Below are positions 24,183 to 32,878 of a DNA stretch of 64,000 nt, piece after piece. The DNA is from DATCRE01 sp964235605. Lineage in GTDB: Bacteria > Bacteroidota > Bacteroidia > Cytophagales > Cyclobacteriaceae. Location of the stretch: the NCBI GenBank assembly GCA_964235605.1, contig CAXSCR010000001.1, positions 186,001-250,000 on the forward strand. Reading direction: 5' to 3'. A program made the translations under genes and the position numbers. How positions within the stretch are numbered: the first letter of the stretch is position 1; each line of letters opens with the position of its first letter. The notes below the pieces were generated by a model. It was not told the origin of the DNA, ran no database searches, and saw only the letters and a list, made by a program, of their open reading frames with translations.

Positions 24183-24659
24183 AGCTTAAAAATAGAATTT
24201 AGATGTTAAAAGTTAGTATGTAGCTTAATCTATTTTTGTCGAGTAGAAATTTGTCACAATACCGTAGGAAAAATCGCTTCTAAAAATGATAGTTGATTAG
24301 GAGTCATTTTACTAACTATTGATATAAAGAATTTCTTCTCATGATGTTTTAGGAAAGGTGTATGTTTTACTGGCACGCTAACCCGTTTAATAATGCTTAT
24401 ACAAGCTATTTCCTGGGAGGGATTGCGGTTTCAAACGATGATTGTTATCTGCCGCCCCGTTACTTATTCGTTATGCCACCTGGTCAAGAAATACAAATTC
24501 TTAACATGAGTCCGACATGTGAGACACTGCATAAAACTTTAAAAAAATCGAGCTAGCAGCTCAAAGCTAGCAGCAAGCAGCTATAAGTTGATATTAAAAC
24601 TTAAAAGCGATTTCCCTAACAAATACCGCCTCATTAATTATATATTTAAATTCTTCTAT
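24183..24659. other. Divergent spacer holding copy B of the dispersed element
   Basis: About 480 bp between the biotin carrier gene and the promoter of the TPP riboswitch. Most of it is repeat copy B. A 64-codon open frame (24362-24556) lies inside the repeat but has no credible protein features. Confidence 0.7.
24269..24592 (+). repeat. Dispersed repeat element, copy B
   Basis: About 324 bp aligned with copy A at 19081-19316, with an extra block of about 80 bp (roughly 24402-24485). It ends with the same ATCGAGCTAGCAGCTCAAAG words. It stands about 70 bp before the promoter of the riboswitch-controlled receptor gene, in the same relative position as copy A to hemB. Confidence 0.85.
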
Positions 24660-24667
24660 TACATTTG
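24660..24667 (+). promoter_or_regulatory. -7 element TACATTTG of the riboswitch transcript
   Basis: A perfect TAnnTTTG match only a few bases before the first paired strand of the TPP riboswitch, so transcription would start at about 24672. Confidence 0.7.
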
Positions 24668-24670
24668 CAC

Positions 24671-24758
24671 TTAATAAAGGGGTGCCTACAAAACAAGGGC
24701 TGAGATTATACCCATAGAACCTGATGCCGGTAATGCGGACGAAGGGAGGTAACATTAA
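24671..24758 (+). promoter_or_regulatory. TPP (thiamine pyrophosphate) riboswitch
   Basis: All conserved blocks of the THI element are present in order: GGGGTGCC (24679-24686), GGGCTGAGATTATACCC (24697-24713), GAACCTGATGCCGGTAATGC (24718-24737) and CGAAGGGA (24740-24747). The outer helix can be closed by TTAAT (24671-24675) with ATTAA (24754-24758). It binds TPP and should lower expression of the downstream receptor when thiamine is plentiful. Confidence 0.95.
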
Positions 24759-24767
24759 ACATAGGCA

Positions 24768-24787
24768 GACTCATTCCCCGGTGAGTC
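24768..24787 (+). promoter_or_regulatory. Hairpin after the TPP aptamer (possible expression platform)
   Basis: GACTCA (24768-24773) pairs with TGAGTC (24782-24787) around an 8-base loop TTCCCCGG, 30 bases before the receptor ATG. There is no T run, so control by altered translation or folding is more likely than termination. Confidence 0.5.
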
Positions 24788-24816
24788 GACGGGTTTAAAC
24801 AATTTAAATATCAATC

Positions 24817-27285
24817 ATGTTAAAATTATTTTTAGCAGCAACGCTTATGTTGCTATCGCTGTGCGCTAACGCACAATTCTCAATTCAAGGGGTAGTCTAT
24901 GATGCAAAAACTAACCACATTTTGGTCGGTGCCGCGGTGCAGATAGAAGGGACAAATCATTTCGCCGTAAGTGACGAACTAGGTCATTTTCAATTCTTGC
25001 AATTATCCACTGGCGAATATTCTTTGCATGTAAAATTTCTTGGTTATGCGGAGAAGATTGAAAGCATATCTCTTATAAATGATGCATTCGTTGACATAAA
25101 GTTAGCCGAGACTTTTCAAATTACAGATGAAGTAGTTGTGTATGCAACACGCGCGAATGAGACCACACCAACTACGTTTACCAATGTTGGCAAGCAAGCC
25201 ATTCAAAAACAAAACTTCGGACAAGATCTTCCTATTCTTTTGAATTGGACACCTTCGGTAGTTACAACTTCAGATGCAGGAACAGGCGTAGGTTATACAG
25301 GCATACGCATCCGCGGAAGCGATGGTACAAGGATTAACGTAACTATAAATGGCATTCCTTATAATGATAGCGAGTCACAAGGTTCTTATTGGGTAGATAT
25401 TCCTGATGTCGCTTCTTCAGCACAGAGCATACAGATACAGCGTGGTGTTGGCACTTCAACAAATGGCGCAGGTGCATTTGGTGCTTCAATTAATCTCCAA
25501 ACCAATACGCGAAATGACATTGCCTATGGAACGGTCATCAATTCAGTCGGATCATTTGGAACGCATCGCCATACATTGGGATTTGGTACAGGACTCATTG
25601 ATAATCGTTGGGTGGTTGATGGTCGCGTCTCTAAAATTCAATCTGACGGTTTCATTGACCGTGCTTCGTCAGATCTTCAATCATATTATTTTTCAGCAGG
25701 ATATTATGCAGGCAAAACAATGCTCAAAGCCATTGTATTTGGTGGCAGAGAAAGAACGTATCAAAGCTGGTATGGTGTGCCGGAGTCACGATTAAATAAT
25801 GATACGGAGGCTATGGAGTTAACAGTGGAGAATGAGTACTGGAATGAGGTACAACGAAACAATCTTTTGAACTCCAATAGCAGAACATTCAATGTGTATA
25901 CATACAAAAATCAGGTAGACGATTATAAACAAAATCACTATCAACTGCATCTCTCACATCTTTTTACATCTTCATTGTCTGGTAATATATCGACACATTA
26001 CACCAAGGGAAAAGGATATTATGAAGAATACAGATACAATGATGATTTCGAGAAATATGGCTTAGCACAAATTAATATTGGTGACTCTGTAATCAATTCA
26101 TCAGATATTATTCGCCGACGCTGGCTCGATAATGATTTTTATGGTGTAACCTATTCGCTGAATTATGAAAAAGAAAAACTTAATGCAGTGCTTGGTGGTG
26201 GATGGAATCGTTATAATGGAGATCACTTTGGTGAAATTATTTGGGCCCAGCTTTCGGCAGTACCAACCGAGTATCGTTACTACTTAAATAATGGCGACAA
26301 GCGCGACTTCAATACGTATTTAAAAACCAGTTATCACCTGTCAGAAAAATTAAATGCGTTTGTTGATCTTCAATATAGGCACATCTCCTATGCAACAAGT
26401 GGTGTTGAAAGCAAACAAAACACATTCGACATCAACACTAGCTTTGATTTCTTTAATCCGAAGGCAGGAATAACTTTTGAGCTGACAAGCAATCAGCAGT
26501 TATACGGCTCATATGGTATTGCTAATCGCGAGCCTGTGCGTGATGACTTTGTCGATGCGTTGGTGAAGAATAAACCAAACATGCCCAAGCATGAAGCCTT
26601 ACAAAATCTGGAACTCGGTTACCGCAGAACATCAGATCGCTATGCATTTAGCGCTAATTACTACTTAATGGAATATAGAAATCAGCTGGTGCTCACGGGA
26701 GCGATAAATGACGTAGGGGCTTCGTTGCGAACCAATGTTGATAATAGTTACCGTACTGGAATTGAATTTGAAGGTACCGTCAAGCTATCAAATAGATTAA
26801 GATGGAATGCTAACCTAACACTGAGTCGTAATAAGATTAGCTCCTTCACGGAAGTGGGTTATGACTATGGAGACAATTGGGAATTCTCTCCAGCGCAAGA
26901 GACTACCAAGCAATACACAAATACCGATATATCTTTTTCGCCGAACGTCATTGCAGGTTCTATGCTGTCTTATCTTCCATTTAGAAATGCAGAGGTCACG
27001 CTATTAACAAAATATGTCGGTCAGCAGTATCTAGATAACACCTCAAACGCTAACAGAAAGATTGATGCTTATTTAGTTAATGACATAAGGTTCAGTTATA
27101 CCTGGAGGCCATCCTTTATTAAGGAAATTGCTTTTAGCGTATTGTTAAATAATGTGTTTGATGAGATGTACTCATCCAATGGTTATACCTGGGGGTATGC
27201 TGGCGGAGGAGCAGTATTCCGCGAAAATTATTATTATCCGCAAGCAGGGAGAAACTTCCTTGCCATGATTTCATTGAAGTTCTAG
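24817..27285 (+). CDS. TonB-dependent receptor under thiamine control
   Basis: 822 residues: signal peptide (MLKLFLAATLMLLSLCANA), a carboxypeptidase-regulatory-like beta domain (about 20-110), a plug with TYTG-style turns (SVVTTSDAGTGVGYTGIRIR, then IQRGVGTSTNGAGAFGASI), a long barrel, and a C-terminal strand ending NFLAMISLKF with a terminal aromatic. The TPP riboswitch directly upstream makes uptake of thiamine or a thiamine precursor across the outer membrane the most likely role. No inner-membrane thiamine transporter or thi gene is next to it. A terminator closes the gene at 27294-27330, so it is transcribed alone. Confidence 0.92.
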   Translation: MLKLFLAATLMLLSLCANAQFSIQGVVYDAKTNHILVGAAVQIEGTNHFAVSDELGHFQFLQLSTGEYSLHVKFLGYAEKIESISLINDAFVDIKLAETFQITDEVVVYATRANETTPTTFTNVGKQAIQKQNFGQDLPILLNWTPSVVTTSDAGTGVGYTGIRIRGSDGTRINVTINGIPYNDSESQGSYWVDIPDVASSAQSIQIQRGVGTSTNGAGAFGASINLQTNTRNDIAYGTVINSVGSFGTHRHTLGFGTGLIDNRWVVDGRVSKIQSDGFIDRASSDLQSYYFSAGYYAGKTMLKAIVFGGRERTYQSWYGVPESRLNNDTEAMELTVENEYWNEVQRNNLLNSNSRTFNVYTYKNQVDDYKQNHYQLHLSHLFTSSLSGNISTHYTKGKGYYEEYRYNDDFEKYGLAQINIGDSVINSSDIIRRRWLDNDFYGVTYSLNYEKEKLNAVLGGGWNRYNGDHFGEIIWAQLSAVPTEYRYYLNNGDKRDFNTYLKTSYHLSEKLNAFVDLQYRHISYATSGVESKQNTFDINTSFDFFNPKAGITFELTSNQQLYGSYGIANREPVRDDFVDALVKNKPNMPKHEALQNLELGYRRTSDRYAFSANYYLMEYRNQLVLTGAINDVGASLRTNVDNSYRTGIEFEGTVKLSNRLRWNANLTLSRNKISSFTEVGYDYGDNWEFSPAQETTKQYTNTDISFSPNVIAGSMLSYLPFRNAEVTLLTKYVGQQYLDNTSNANRKIDAYLVNDIRFSYTWRPSFIKEIAFSVLLNNVFDEMYSSNGYTWGYAGGGAVFRENYYYPQAGRNFLAMISLKF

Positions 27286-27293
27286 CACCTATA

Positions 27294-27330
27294 AAAGAAA
27301 CCGGTGAATCTAATATCCTCCGGTTTCTTT
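27294..27330 (+). terminator. Terminator of the thiamine-regulated receptor gene
   Basis: An 11-bp perfect stem, AAAGAAACCGG (27294-27304) with CCGGTTTCTTT (27320-27330), loop of 15 bases. The right arm itself ends in a T-rich tract. Confidence 0.85.
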
Positions 27331-27355
27331 ATCTCATAAAGTAGCCACGTTCTCT

Positions 27356-27363
27356 TACCTTTG
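27356..27363 (+). promoter_or_regulatory. -7 element TACCTTTG for the UbiA gene
   Basis: A perfect TAnnTTTG match 17 bp before the ATG at 27381. It rules against the GTG at 27366 as the start. Confidence 0.6.
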
Positions 27364-27380
27364 TTGTGTACTGGCCACAC

Positions 27381-28238
27381 ATGACAAGTCTGCTTAATAA
27401 AAACGCTTTACAATCACTCCTTAAGCTTACACGCTTTTGGAACCTGATGATTATTGGTCTAGCGCAATACTTTGCTGCAGCGTTTCTTATTGGCCTTCAT
27501 AAAGATGTGTGTTTCGATTGGCGTTTCTTCCTCTTATGTACCTCTACTATACTTATTGCAGCAGGCGGATATATTATTAATGATTACTATGATGTAAAGA
27601 TTGACTTCATCAATAAGCCTGATAGGGTAGTAGTAGGTAAAGGGATTACGCGGCGATTTGCCATTTTATTTCACATCATACTTTCCTGTCTCGGCATATT
27701 AGTGGGACTTTATCTCTCCTGGAAAATTGCAGCCTTGAATGTGTTGTCGGTATTTTTATTGTGGCTATACTCAAATAGTTTAAAGCGCTTGCCTTTTGTA
27801 GGCAATGTTACCGTGGCTTTGCTTACGGGCCTTTCAATTTATATTGTGAATGTATTTTTCAAAGTGGAAAATCCATTGGTGATTATCTATGCAAGCTTTT
27901 CATTTTTTATGACTTTGGTTCGCGAAATCATTAAAGACATGGAAGATTTAAAGGGTGATAATACATTTGGTTGCCAAACCTTGCCCATTATGTATGGCAT
28001 TAGAAAGACCAAGTTTATTATCTATATCATCTTAGCGCTTTTCTCTCTTACTGTTTTGTTGCTAAATCAATCGTATCATCTATTGCCAATCGTCTATGTT
28101 GTATCCTGTTTTTTTCTTCCTTTGCTCTGGCTTTTAAATCGCCTTATTCGCGCAGATACAACTAAAGATTACGCCTGGCTAAGCAACTTTTGTAAGATGA
28201 TTCTGTTGCTGGGCATTTTGAGTATGGTATTCGTTTGA
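27381..28238 (+). CDS. UbiA family prenyltransferase
   Basis: 285 residues with about eight membrane helices. The first Asp-rich motif is NDYYDVKIDFINKPDR (prenyl diphosphate binding through Mg), and the second is REIIKDMEDLKGD. UbiA enzymes transfer a prenyl chain to an aromatic or polar acceptor. In Bacteroidota this subgroup is usually annotated as geranylgeranylglycerol-phosphate geranylgeranyltransferase-like; the real acceptor is uncertain, and a quinone or heme role is also possible. It has its own promoter and is separated from the receptor gene by a terminator. Confidence 0.85.
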   Translation: MTSLLNKNALQSLLKLTRFWNLMIIGLAQYFAAAFLIGLHKDVCFDWRFFLLCTSTILIAAGGYIINDYYDVKIDFINKPDRVVVGKGITRRFAILFHIILSCLGILVGLYLSWKIAALNVLSVFLLWLYSNSLKRLPFVGNVTVALLTGLSIYIVNVFFKVENPLVIIYASFSFFMTLVREIIKDMEDLKGDNTFGCQTLPIMYGIRKTKFIIYIILALFSLTVLLLNQSYHLLPIVYVVSCFFLPLLWLLNRLIRADTTKDYAWLSNFCKMILLLGILSMVFV

Positions 28239-28739
28239 TTTAATACACGCAAAAACTCAAAATGTATGCAGCCAGGAACATTATATGAAAACGTCTTATC
28301 AAGATGAAATACAGCTGGCCAGGTTTAACATGATTGTTGTTTGTACTCAATTGATTTTGGGCGGTACCGACCAATTGTAAAAACGAATTTCAATAGAGAT
28401 TTGAGTTTATGGAAATTGACAAAGTATTTGCTCAGGCACAATTAAGATAGTTAGTATCTTGAAAGAAATAAATTACTCAGATAAAAAGTCCCAGAGAGGG
28501 GGATAAGGGCAGTGGCATAATTCTGTGTCTATGATATGATAAGATAAGGAAAGCTCAATTATCAGCAAAGAATAGATGCATTGGTCTGTTGAGTTTACGC
28601 GTATGCTTTGAGGCACTTTATTTTTATCAAGGTAAAGCAATAAAAGTATGGGGGATGTCATGACAGCCATCCCCAACCGAAAAAAAATAAAAAAAGTATA
28701 AAAAATAAAACTCCATTTAAAGCACAGTCGTAGCCGTTA
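28239..28739. other. Gene-free region between convergent ubiA-type and glyQS genes
   Basis: 501 bp in which I see no gene with credible features. It contains one GC-rich hairpin (28651-28674) and long A-rich runs near 28681-28710, which are T-rich on the glyQS strand. Confidence 0.6.
28651..28674 (-). terminator. Hairpin downstream of glyQS
   Basis: Stem GGGGATG/CATCCCC (28651-28657 with 28668-28674), 10-base loop. On the minus strand it follows glyQS by about 65 bp and is followed by a T-containing tail (CATACTTTTATT). Confidence 0.55.
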
Positions 28740-30284
28740 TTACTGCAACTTCCGTAGAATGTTATTGATAGAGCACGCTTCAATTAACATGCCCCTTACG
28801 TCAGCAATTAGCACGCGTTCCTGTTTCATGGTGTCTCGATCACGAATCGTAACTGTATTGTCTTCTAAAGTCTGGTGATCAACAGTAATGCAATATGGTG
28901 TACCGATCGCATCTTGTCTTCTATAGCGTTTGCCTATCGCATCTTTTTCTTCATAAAAGCAACGGAGGTCAAACTTTAATTCGTTCATGATTTCCATTGC
29001 TTTTTCAGGAAGGCCATCTTTTTTCATCAAAGGAAGAATGGCAACTTTAACGGGCGCTAATGGTATTGGGATTCTCAACACTACGCGTTCACTTCCATCC
29101 GCCAACTTCTCTTCTGTATAGGATTTAGAAAGAACCGCTAAGAACATGCGATCAAGACCAACCGATGTTTCCACCACATAAGGAATAAAGTTCTGATTAT
29201 CTTCAGAGTCAAAATATTGCAATTTTTTACCAGAGAATTTCTCGTGGCTTTTTAAGTCAAAGTCGGTACGTGAATGGATGCCTTCAAGTTCTTTAAATCC
29301 CATTGGGAAATTGAACTGTACATCGCAGGCAGCATTTGCATAATGTGCTAAATTTAAATGGTCGTGGAATCTGTAATTTTCTGCACCTAGATCTAAGGCT
29401 TGATGCCACTTCATTCTTTTTTCTTTCCAGTACTCGTACCATTTCATTTCTTCGCCTGGCTTTACGAAAAATTGCATTTCCATTTGTTCAAATTCGCGCA
29501 TGCGGAAAATAAACTGGCGTGCTACTATTTCGTTTCTAAAGGCTTTACCGATCTGTGCTATGCCGAAAGGTATTTTCATTCTGCCCGTTTTTTGTACGTT
29601 CAAAAAATTGACAAAAATTCCCTGTGCTGTTTCAGGTCGTAGATATATTTTGCTTGCGTCTTCTGCCAAAGAACCTATTTCAGTTGAGAACATAAGATTA
29701 AACTGGCGCACGTCGGTCCAGTTCTTTGTTCCGGAAACAGGGTCGGCAATTTCTAAATCAATTATAATTTGCTTTACGGCAGCCATATCTCCTCTACCCA
29801 TTCCTTCTTTCAGGCGGGCATTCGTCTCATCTATTTTCTTCTGGTATTCTTGTACGCGCGGATTTGTACTCAAAAACATCTGACGGTCGAAATTCTCAAA
29901 CCGCTTCGCTGCTTTTTCTACCTCTTTCTCAATCTTCTCCTCTATTTTAGCAATGGCATCTTCAATTAAAACATCTGCGCGGTAGCGTTTTTTTGAGTCT
30001 TTATTGTCAAGCATGGGATCGTTGAAAGCATCTACGTGGCCCGAAGCTTTCCAAATAGTGGGATGCATGAAGATTGCTGAGTCTATACCTACAATATTCT
30101 CATGTAGCAGGGTCATAAACTTCCACCAATACTCTTTTATATTGTTTTTTAACTCCGCCCCGTTCTGCCCATAATCATAAACAGCGCTTAATCCATCGTA
30201 AATTTCACTCGAAGGGAAAATAAAGCCATACTCCTTAGCATGGGATACTACATTTTTAAAAAGATTGTCTTCTTGCGTTGCCAT
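28740..30284 (-). CDS. glyQS: Glycyl-tRNA synthetase, single-chain (GRS1) type
   Basis: 514 residues from the ATG at 30284. It is the dimeric eukaryote/archaea-like form rather than the alpha2-beta2 bacterial form. Visible parts are YGFIFPSSEIYDGLSAVYDYG at the start, TAQGIFVNFL, class II motif 2 (FRNEIVARQFIFRMREFEQM), EGIHSRTDFDL, motif 3 (TSVGLDRMFLAVL) and the C-terminal anticodon-binding domain (APVKVAILPL, then RYRRQDAIGTPYCITVD). It charges tRNA-Gly. The ATG three codons upstream overlaps the promoter -7 element, so the later ATG is preferred; the mRNA would be nearly leaderless. Confidence 0.95.
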   Translation of the reverse strand: MATQEDNLFKNVVSHAKEYGFIFPSSEIYDGLSAVYDYGQNGAELKNNIKEYWWKFMTLLHENIVGIDSAIFMHPTIWKASGHVDAFNDPMLDNKDSKKRYRADVLIEDAIAKIEEKIEKEVEKAAKRFENFDRQMFLSTNPRVQEYQKKIDETNARLKEGMGRGDMAAVKQIIIDLEIADPVSGTKNWTDVRQFNLMFSTEIGSLAEDASKIYLRPETAQGIFVNFLNVQKTGRMKIPFGIAQIGKAFRNEIVARQFIFRMREFEQMEMQFFVKPGEEMKWYEYWKEKRMKWHQALDLGAENYRFHDHLNLAHYANAACDVQFNFPMGFKELEGIHSRTDFDLKSHEKFSGKKLQYFDSEDNQNFIPYVVETSVGLDRMFLAVLSKSYTEEKLADGSERVVLRIPIPLAPVKVAILPLMKKDGLPEKAMEIMNELKFDLRCFYEEKDAIGKRYRRQDAIGTPYCITVDHQTLEDNTVTIRDRDTMKQERVLIADVRGMLIEACSINNILRKLQ

Positions 30285-30290
30285 AGCCGG

Positions 30291-30319
30291 CAAAGATAAT
30301 ATTAGTAGAGACTTTGCAA
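30291..30319 (-). promoter_or_regulatory. Full -33/-7 promoter for glyQS
   Basis: On the minus strand TTG (30319-30317) is followed after 18 bases by TATCTTTG (30298-30291), close to the Bacteroidota TTG-N19-TAnnTTTG pattern. The G of the -7 element is six bases from the ATG at 30284. Confidence 0.65.
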
Positions 30320-30333
30320 AAACGGCCGGGAAG

Positions 30334-30422
30334 GAACGAGGGCAGAGGGACGAGGTACGAAGGGGAAGAATGTAGAAGGTTATCGGGTCTACCTCGTCCC
30401 TTGTACCTCGTTCCTCGTACCT
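30334..30422. repeat. Inverted pair of GTACGAG/CTCGTAC word repeats
   Basis: The left arm (30334-30359, GAACGAGGGCAGAGGGACGA...) and the right arm (30390-30415, ...TACCTCGTCCCTTGTACCTC) are near reverse complements over about 25 bp, separated by a 30-base loop. The word family is the same as the 7-mer tandem at 16421-16470. It lies between the end of the histidine kinase gene and the glyQS promoter and may end the kinase transcript. Confidence 0.75.
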
Positions 30423-30428
30423 ATATAA

Positions 30429-31706
30429 TTAATATGGAAATTTAGCGGTAAACGTTGAGCCAATTCTTGGCTTGGATTGAACGTTAATTGTTCCAGACAA
30501 TTTTACCATTGTTTCTTTAACTATATACAGTCCAAGGCCCGAACCTTTGGAGGATTCATTGCCGCGATAAAACATATCAAAGATTTTATTGTGATGTTCA
30601 GGGGCAATGCCTTGGCCATTATCTTCAACCTTTAAATAAAAACCTTTACCATTTACTTGATGGCTAATGCGAATAAACTTTTGTTCTTTGCGCCTGTCAT
30701 GGTATCGGATGGCATTTGAAAGTAGATTGTTAAGTACAATTGCCATTCTTTTTTTGTCAGCATTAACCTCAAGCTGCTCTGCCATGTCTAGTTCAAAATT
30801 TATGTTTTCGGCTTCTGGCTTATACTTCAAACCCTCCCAAATCTCCATGGCCATCTCGTGAAGCTTAAACCGTTCTCTGTTTATACTTAACCTGTTATTA
30901 CGTGAATAGTCTGTTACATCCTTAATAAAATTATCTAGTGAATTTAGGCGCTCCTTCATCATGCCCAAATATTGACTCTTCTCTTCTGCACTATTGCTAC
31001 GGCTTGTTATATCGATAAGGCCTAATACAGAAGTTATGGGCGCACGCAAGTCATGCGAAGTGCTATATACAAAACGATCTAACTCAGCATTGGTCTTTAT
31101 TAATAGCTTTTTACTCTCTAATGATTGCAACGTGTTATAATGATTTATGCTAATCATCATATATATAGCAAGCGCTGATGCAGGAAGCATAGCGGTAAAG
31201 TTAATAATGTGACTAAATAAAATCATATCTGCACTATGCTCTCTTCTTGGCAAGAAGCTAAAGTCAACAAAGTATGCAAATACAAATAAGATATAACTAA
31301 AGATGGCGAACAAAATAGAGAAAAGGCGTTGCTCGTAGTTTGCAACTGCAAACGCAGCAATTACCGTTGCAATGAAGTATAGAGAAAGGCCTGTACCTGA
31401 AGATTCGCTAGACGCTAGTAAATAATATGTAACATTTATCGAAGGAAGTAAAATATAATTAGCACGCATGTGCTGGCTCCATCTATGACATATTATTGAG
31501 TATACTAATAAAGCAATTGCACCGCAGATAACAAAAGCGGTAAGATATCCTCCTTGTACAATTTGAACTGTAGCGTACAGTAGAAAAATTATAATATTGA
31601 TAATTGCAAATTGACCCGAAAAAAGAACTTTCTTGAAATCACTTTGTGATTCAATAAATTCTTTCCTGCCAATAACAAGATCACGAATAAGGTTTTTAAT
31701 AGGCAT
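30429..31706 (-). CDS. Membrane sensor histidine kinase
   Basis: 425 residues. About six hydrophobic helices occupy residues 28-187, with no large external loop. HisKA follows with His218 (VYSTSHDLRAPITSVLGLID), then a HATPase with NNLLSNAIRYH, DNGQGIAPEH, MFYRGNESSKGSGLGLYIV. The signal is unknown; with so little outside the membrane it probably senses a membrane or intramembrane cue. No response regulator gene is adjacent. A -7 element TAACTTTG lies 19 bp upstream of the start, so the gene is transcribed on its own. Confidence 0.88.
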   Translation of the reverse strand: MPIKNLIRDLVIGRKEFIESQSDFKKVLFSGQFAIINIIIFLLYATVQIVQGGYLTAFVICGAIALLVYSIICHRWSQHMRANYILLPSINVTYYLLASSESSGTGLSLYFIATVIAAFAVANYEQRLFSILFAIFSYILFVFAYFVDFSFLPRREHSADMILFSHIINFTAMLPASALAIYMMISINHYNTLQSLESKKLLIKTNAELDRFVYSTSHDLRAPITSVLGLIDITSRSNSAEEKSQYLGMMKERLNSLDNFIKDVTDYSRNNRLSINRERFKLHEMAMEIWEGLKYKPEAENINFELDMAEQLEVNADKKRMAIVLNNLLSNAIRYHDRRKEQKFIRISHQVNGKGFYLKVEDNGQGIAPEHHNKIFDMFYRGNESSKGSGLGLYIVKETMVKLSGTINVQSKPRIGSTFTAKFPY

Positions 31707-31725
31707 AACTACACGCTGTACACAG

Positions 31726-31733
31726 CAAAGTTA
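31726..31733 (-). promoter_or_regulatory. -7 element TAACTTTG of the histidine kinase gene
   Basis: A perfect TAnnTTTG match on the minus strand, 19 bases before the ATG at 31706. A -33 TTG is not obvious. Confidence 0.5.
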
Positions 31734-31914
31734 TGGTCTTCGTATATTCTTTTTAGTGTGATTCGGGTGTTAGAATGTGCATGCAATATTTTATTAAAAA
31801 ACTCTTGATTTTCAAAAAAATGAGTTCTCGATTACCTTAAATGCCCCATGAAAAAAAACACACGATGGATTGAAAGCGTAAGATTAAATCTATTTAAGGA
31901 ATTAACCATTTGAT

Positions 31915-32724
31915 TTAAACAGATTTGGCTTTTTGCCAGTAAAGCTCCATTTCGGCGATTGACATCTCGGTTAGATTCTTCCCTTCTTTTGCAGCTTCTG
32001 TTTCTAAATATTGAAATCGTTTTATGAATTTCTTATTTGTTCTTTCAAGTGCCTCTTCAGGGTCTATATTTATAAACCTTGCATAATTGACGAGCGAAAA
32101 CAAGAGGTCACCAAACTCCGCCAACGCTTTCTCTTTATTAATAGCTTCGTTTGAGATTACATTGAATTCGTTTTTGAATTCAAGCATCTCTTCTTCCACC
32201 TTTTCCCATACCTGCCCCTTCCTCTCCCAATCAAAACCGACACCGCGTGCTTTGTCTTGTATACGAATAGCCTTCACCAAAGCCGGTAATGTTTTGGGTA
32301 CACCTTCTAATACCGATTTATTTCCTTGCTGAAGCTTGATCTTCTCCCAATTCGCTTTTACTGTTTCTTCGTCATTGGCCACAACATCTCCATAAATATG
32401 TGGATGCCTAACAATTAATTTCTCACACAGCGATTGGATAACATCTGCGATATCAAACGCCTGTGTTTCTGATGCAATACGCGCGTAGAATACCAGATGC
32501 AATAAAATATCACCAATTTCCTTCTTAATTTCCTGCATGTCACCATCAAGAATAGCATCAGAAAGTTCGTATGTCTCTTCAATGGTGAGATGCCTCAGGG
32601 TTTCGATAGTTTGCTTTTTATCCCACGGACAGTTTTCACGCAACTCATCCATAACTGTAAGCAGGCGGTCAAATGCTTTTAGTTTTGCTTCGCGATTAGG
32701 GTCAGGGGCGGATAGATTAGACAT
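31915..32724 (-). CDS. mazG: Nucleoside triphosphate pyrophosphohydrolase MazG
   Basis: 269 residues from the ATG at 32724, which gives the usual opening; an alternative start 10 codons upstream adds non-conserved residues. Two MazG domains are present: the first has CPWDKKQTIETLRHLTIEETYELSDAI with the metal-binding EExxE motif and EIGDILLHLVFYARIA; the second has EEEMLEFKNE and EFGDLLFSLVNYARFI. It hydrolyses NTPs to NMP and pyrophosphate and is linked to nucleotide-pool cleaning and the stringent response. It is divergent from glmM. Confidence 0.93.
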   Translation of the reverse strand: MSNLSAPDPNREAKLKAFDRLLTVMDELRENCPWDKKQTIETLRHLTIEETYELSDAILDGDMQEIKKEIGDILLHLVFYARIASETQAFDIADVIQSLCEKLIVRHPHIYGDVVANDEETVKANWEKIKLQQGNKSVLEGVPKTLPALVKAIRIQDKARGVGFDWERKGQVWEKVEEEMLEFKNEFNVISNEAINKEKALAEFGDLLFSLVNYARFINIDPEEALERTNKKFIKRFQYLETEAAKEGKNLTEMSIAEMELYWQKAKSV

Positions 32725-32878
32725 ACAATGTTTTAAAGTAAAATACAAGGGCAACCACGAATGTAGATATTCAATTATAAATTATTTCTCAACTGTAATT
32801 GGATAATTGGATTATTTATTTGTCATTCTACATTTCGTAATTCATTTGTACATTCGCTACTCTATAAAACAAAGACAA

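Noticed and set aside
24362..24556. 64-codon open frame inside repeat copy B
   Set aside because: The matching positions in copy A are not open, and about 80 bp of it is an indel; it lacks protein-like features.
28473..28676. 67-codon open frame on the minus strand in the gap after glyQS
   Set aside because: It overlaps the hairpin at 28651-28674, has no recognisable domain, signal or start signal, and looks like chance.
32807..32878. N-terminal extension of GlmM from the ATG at 32807
   Set aside because: The residues (MDYLFVILHFVIHLYIRYSI) are hydrophobic and unlike the family, and the TTG at 32879 gives the conserved start.
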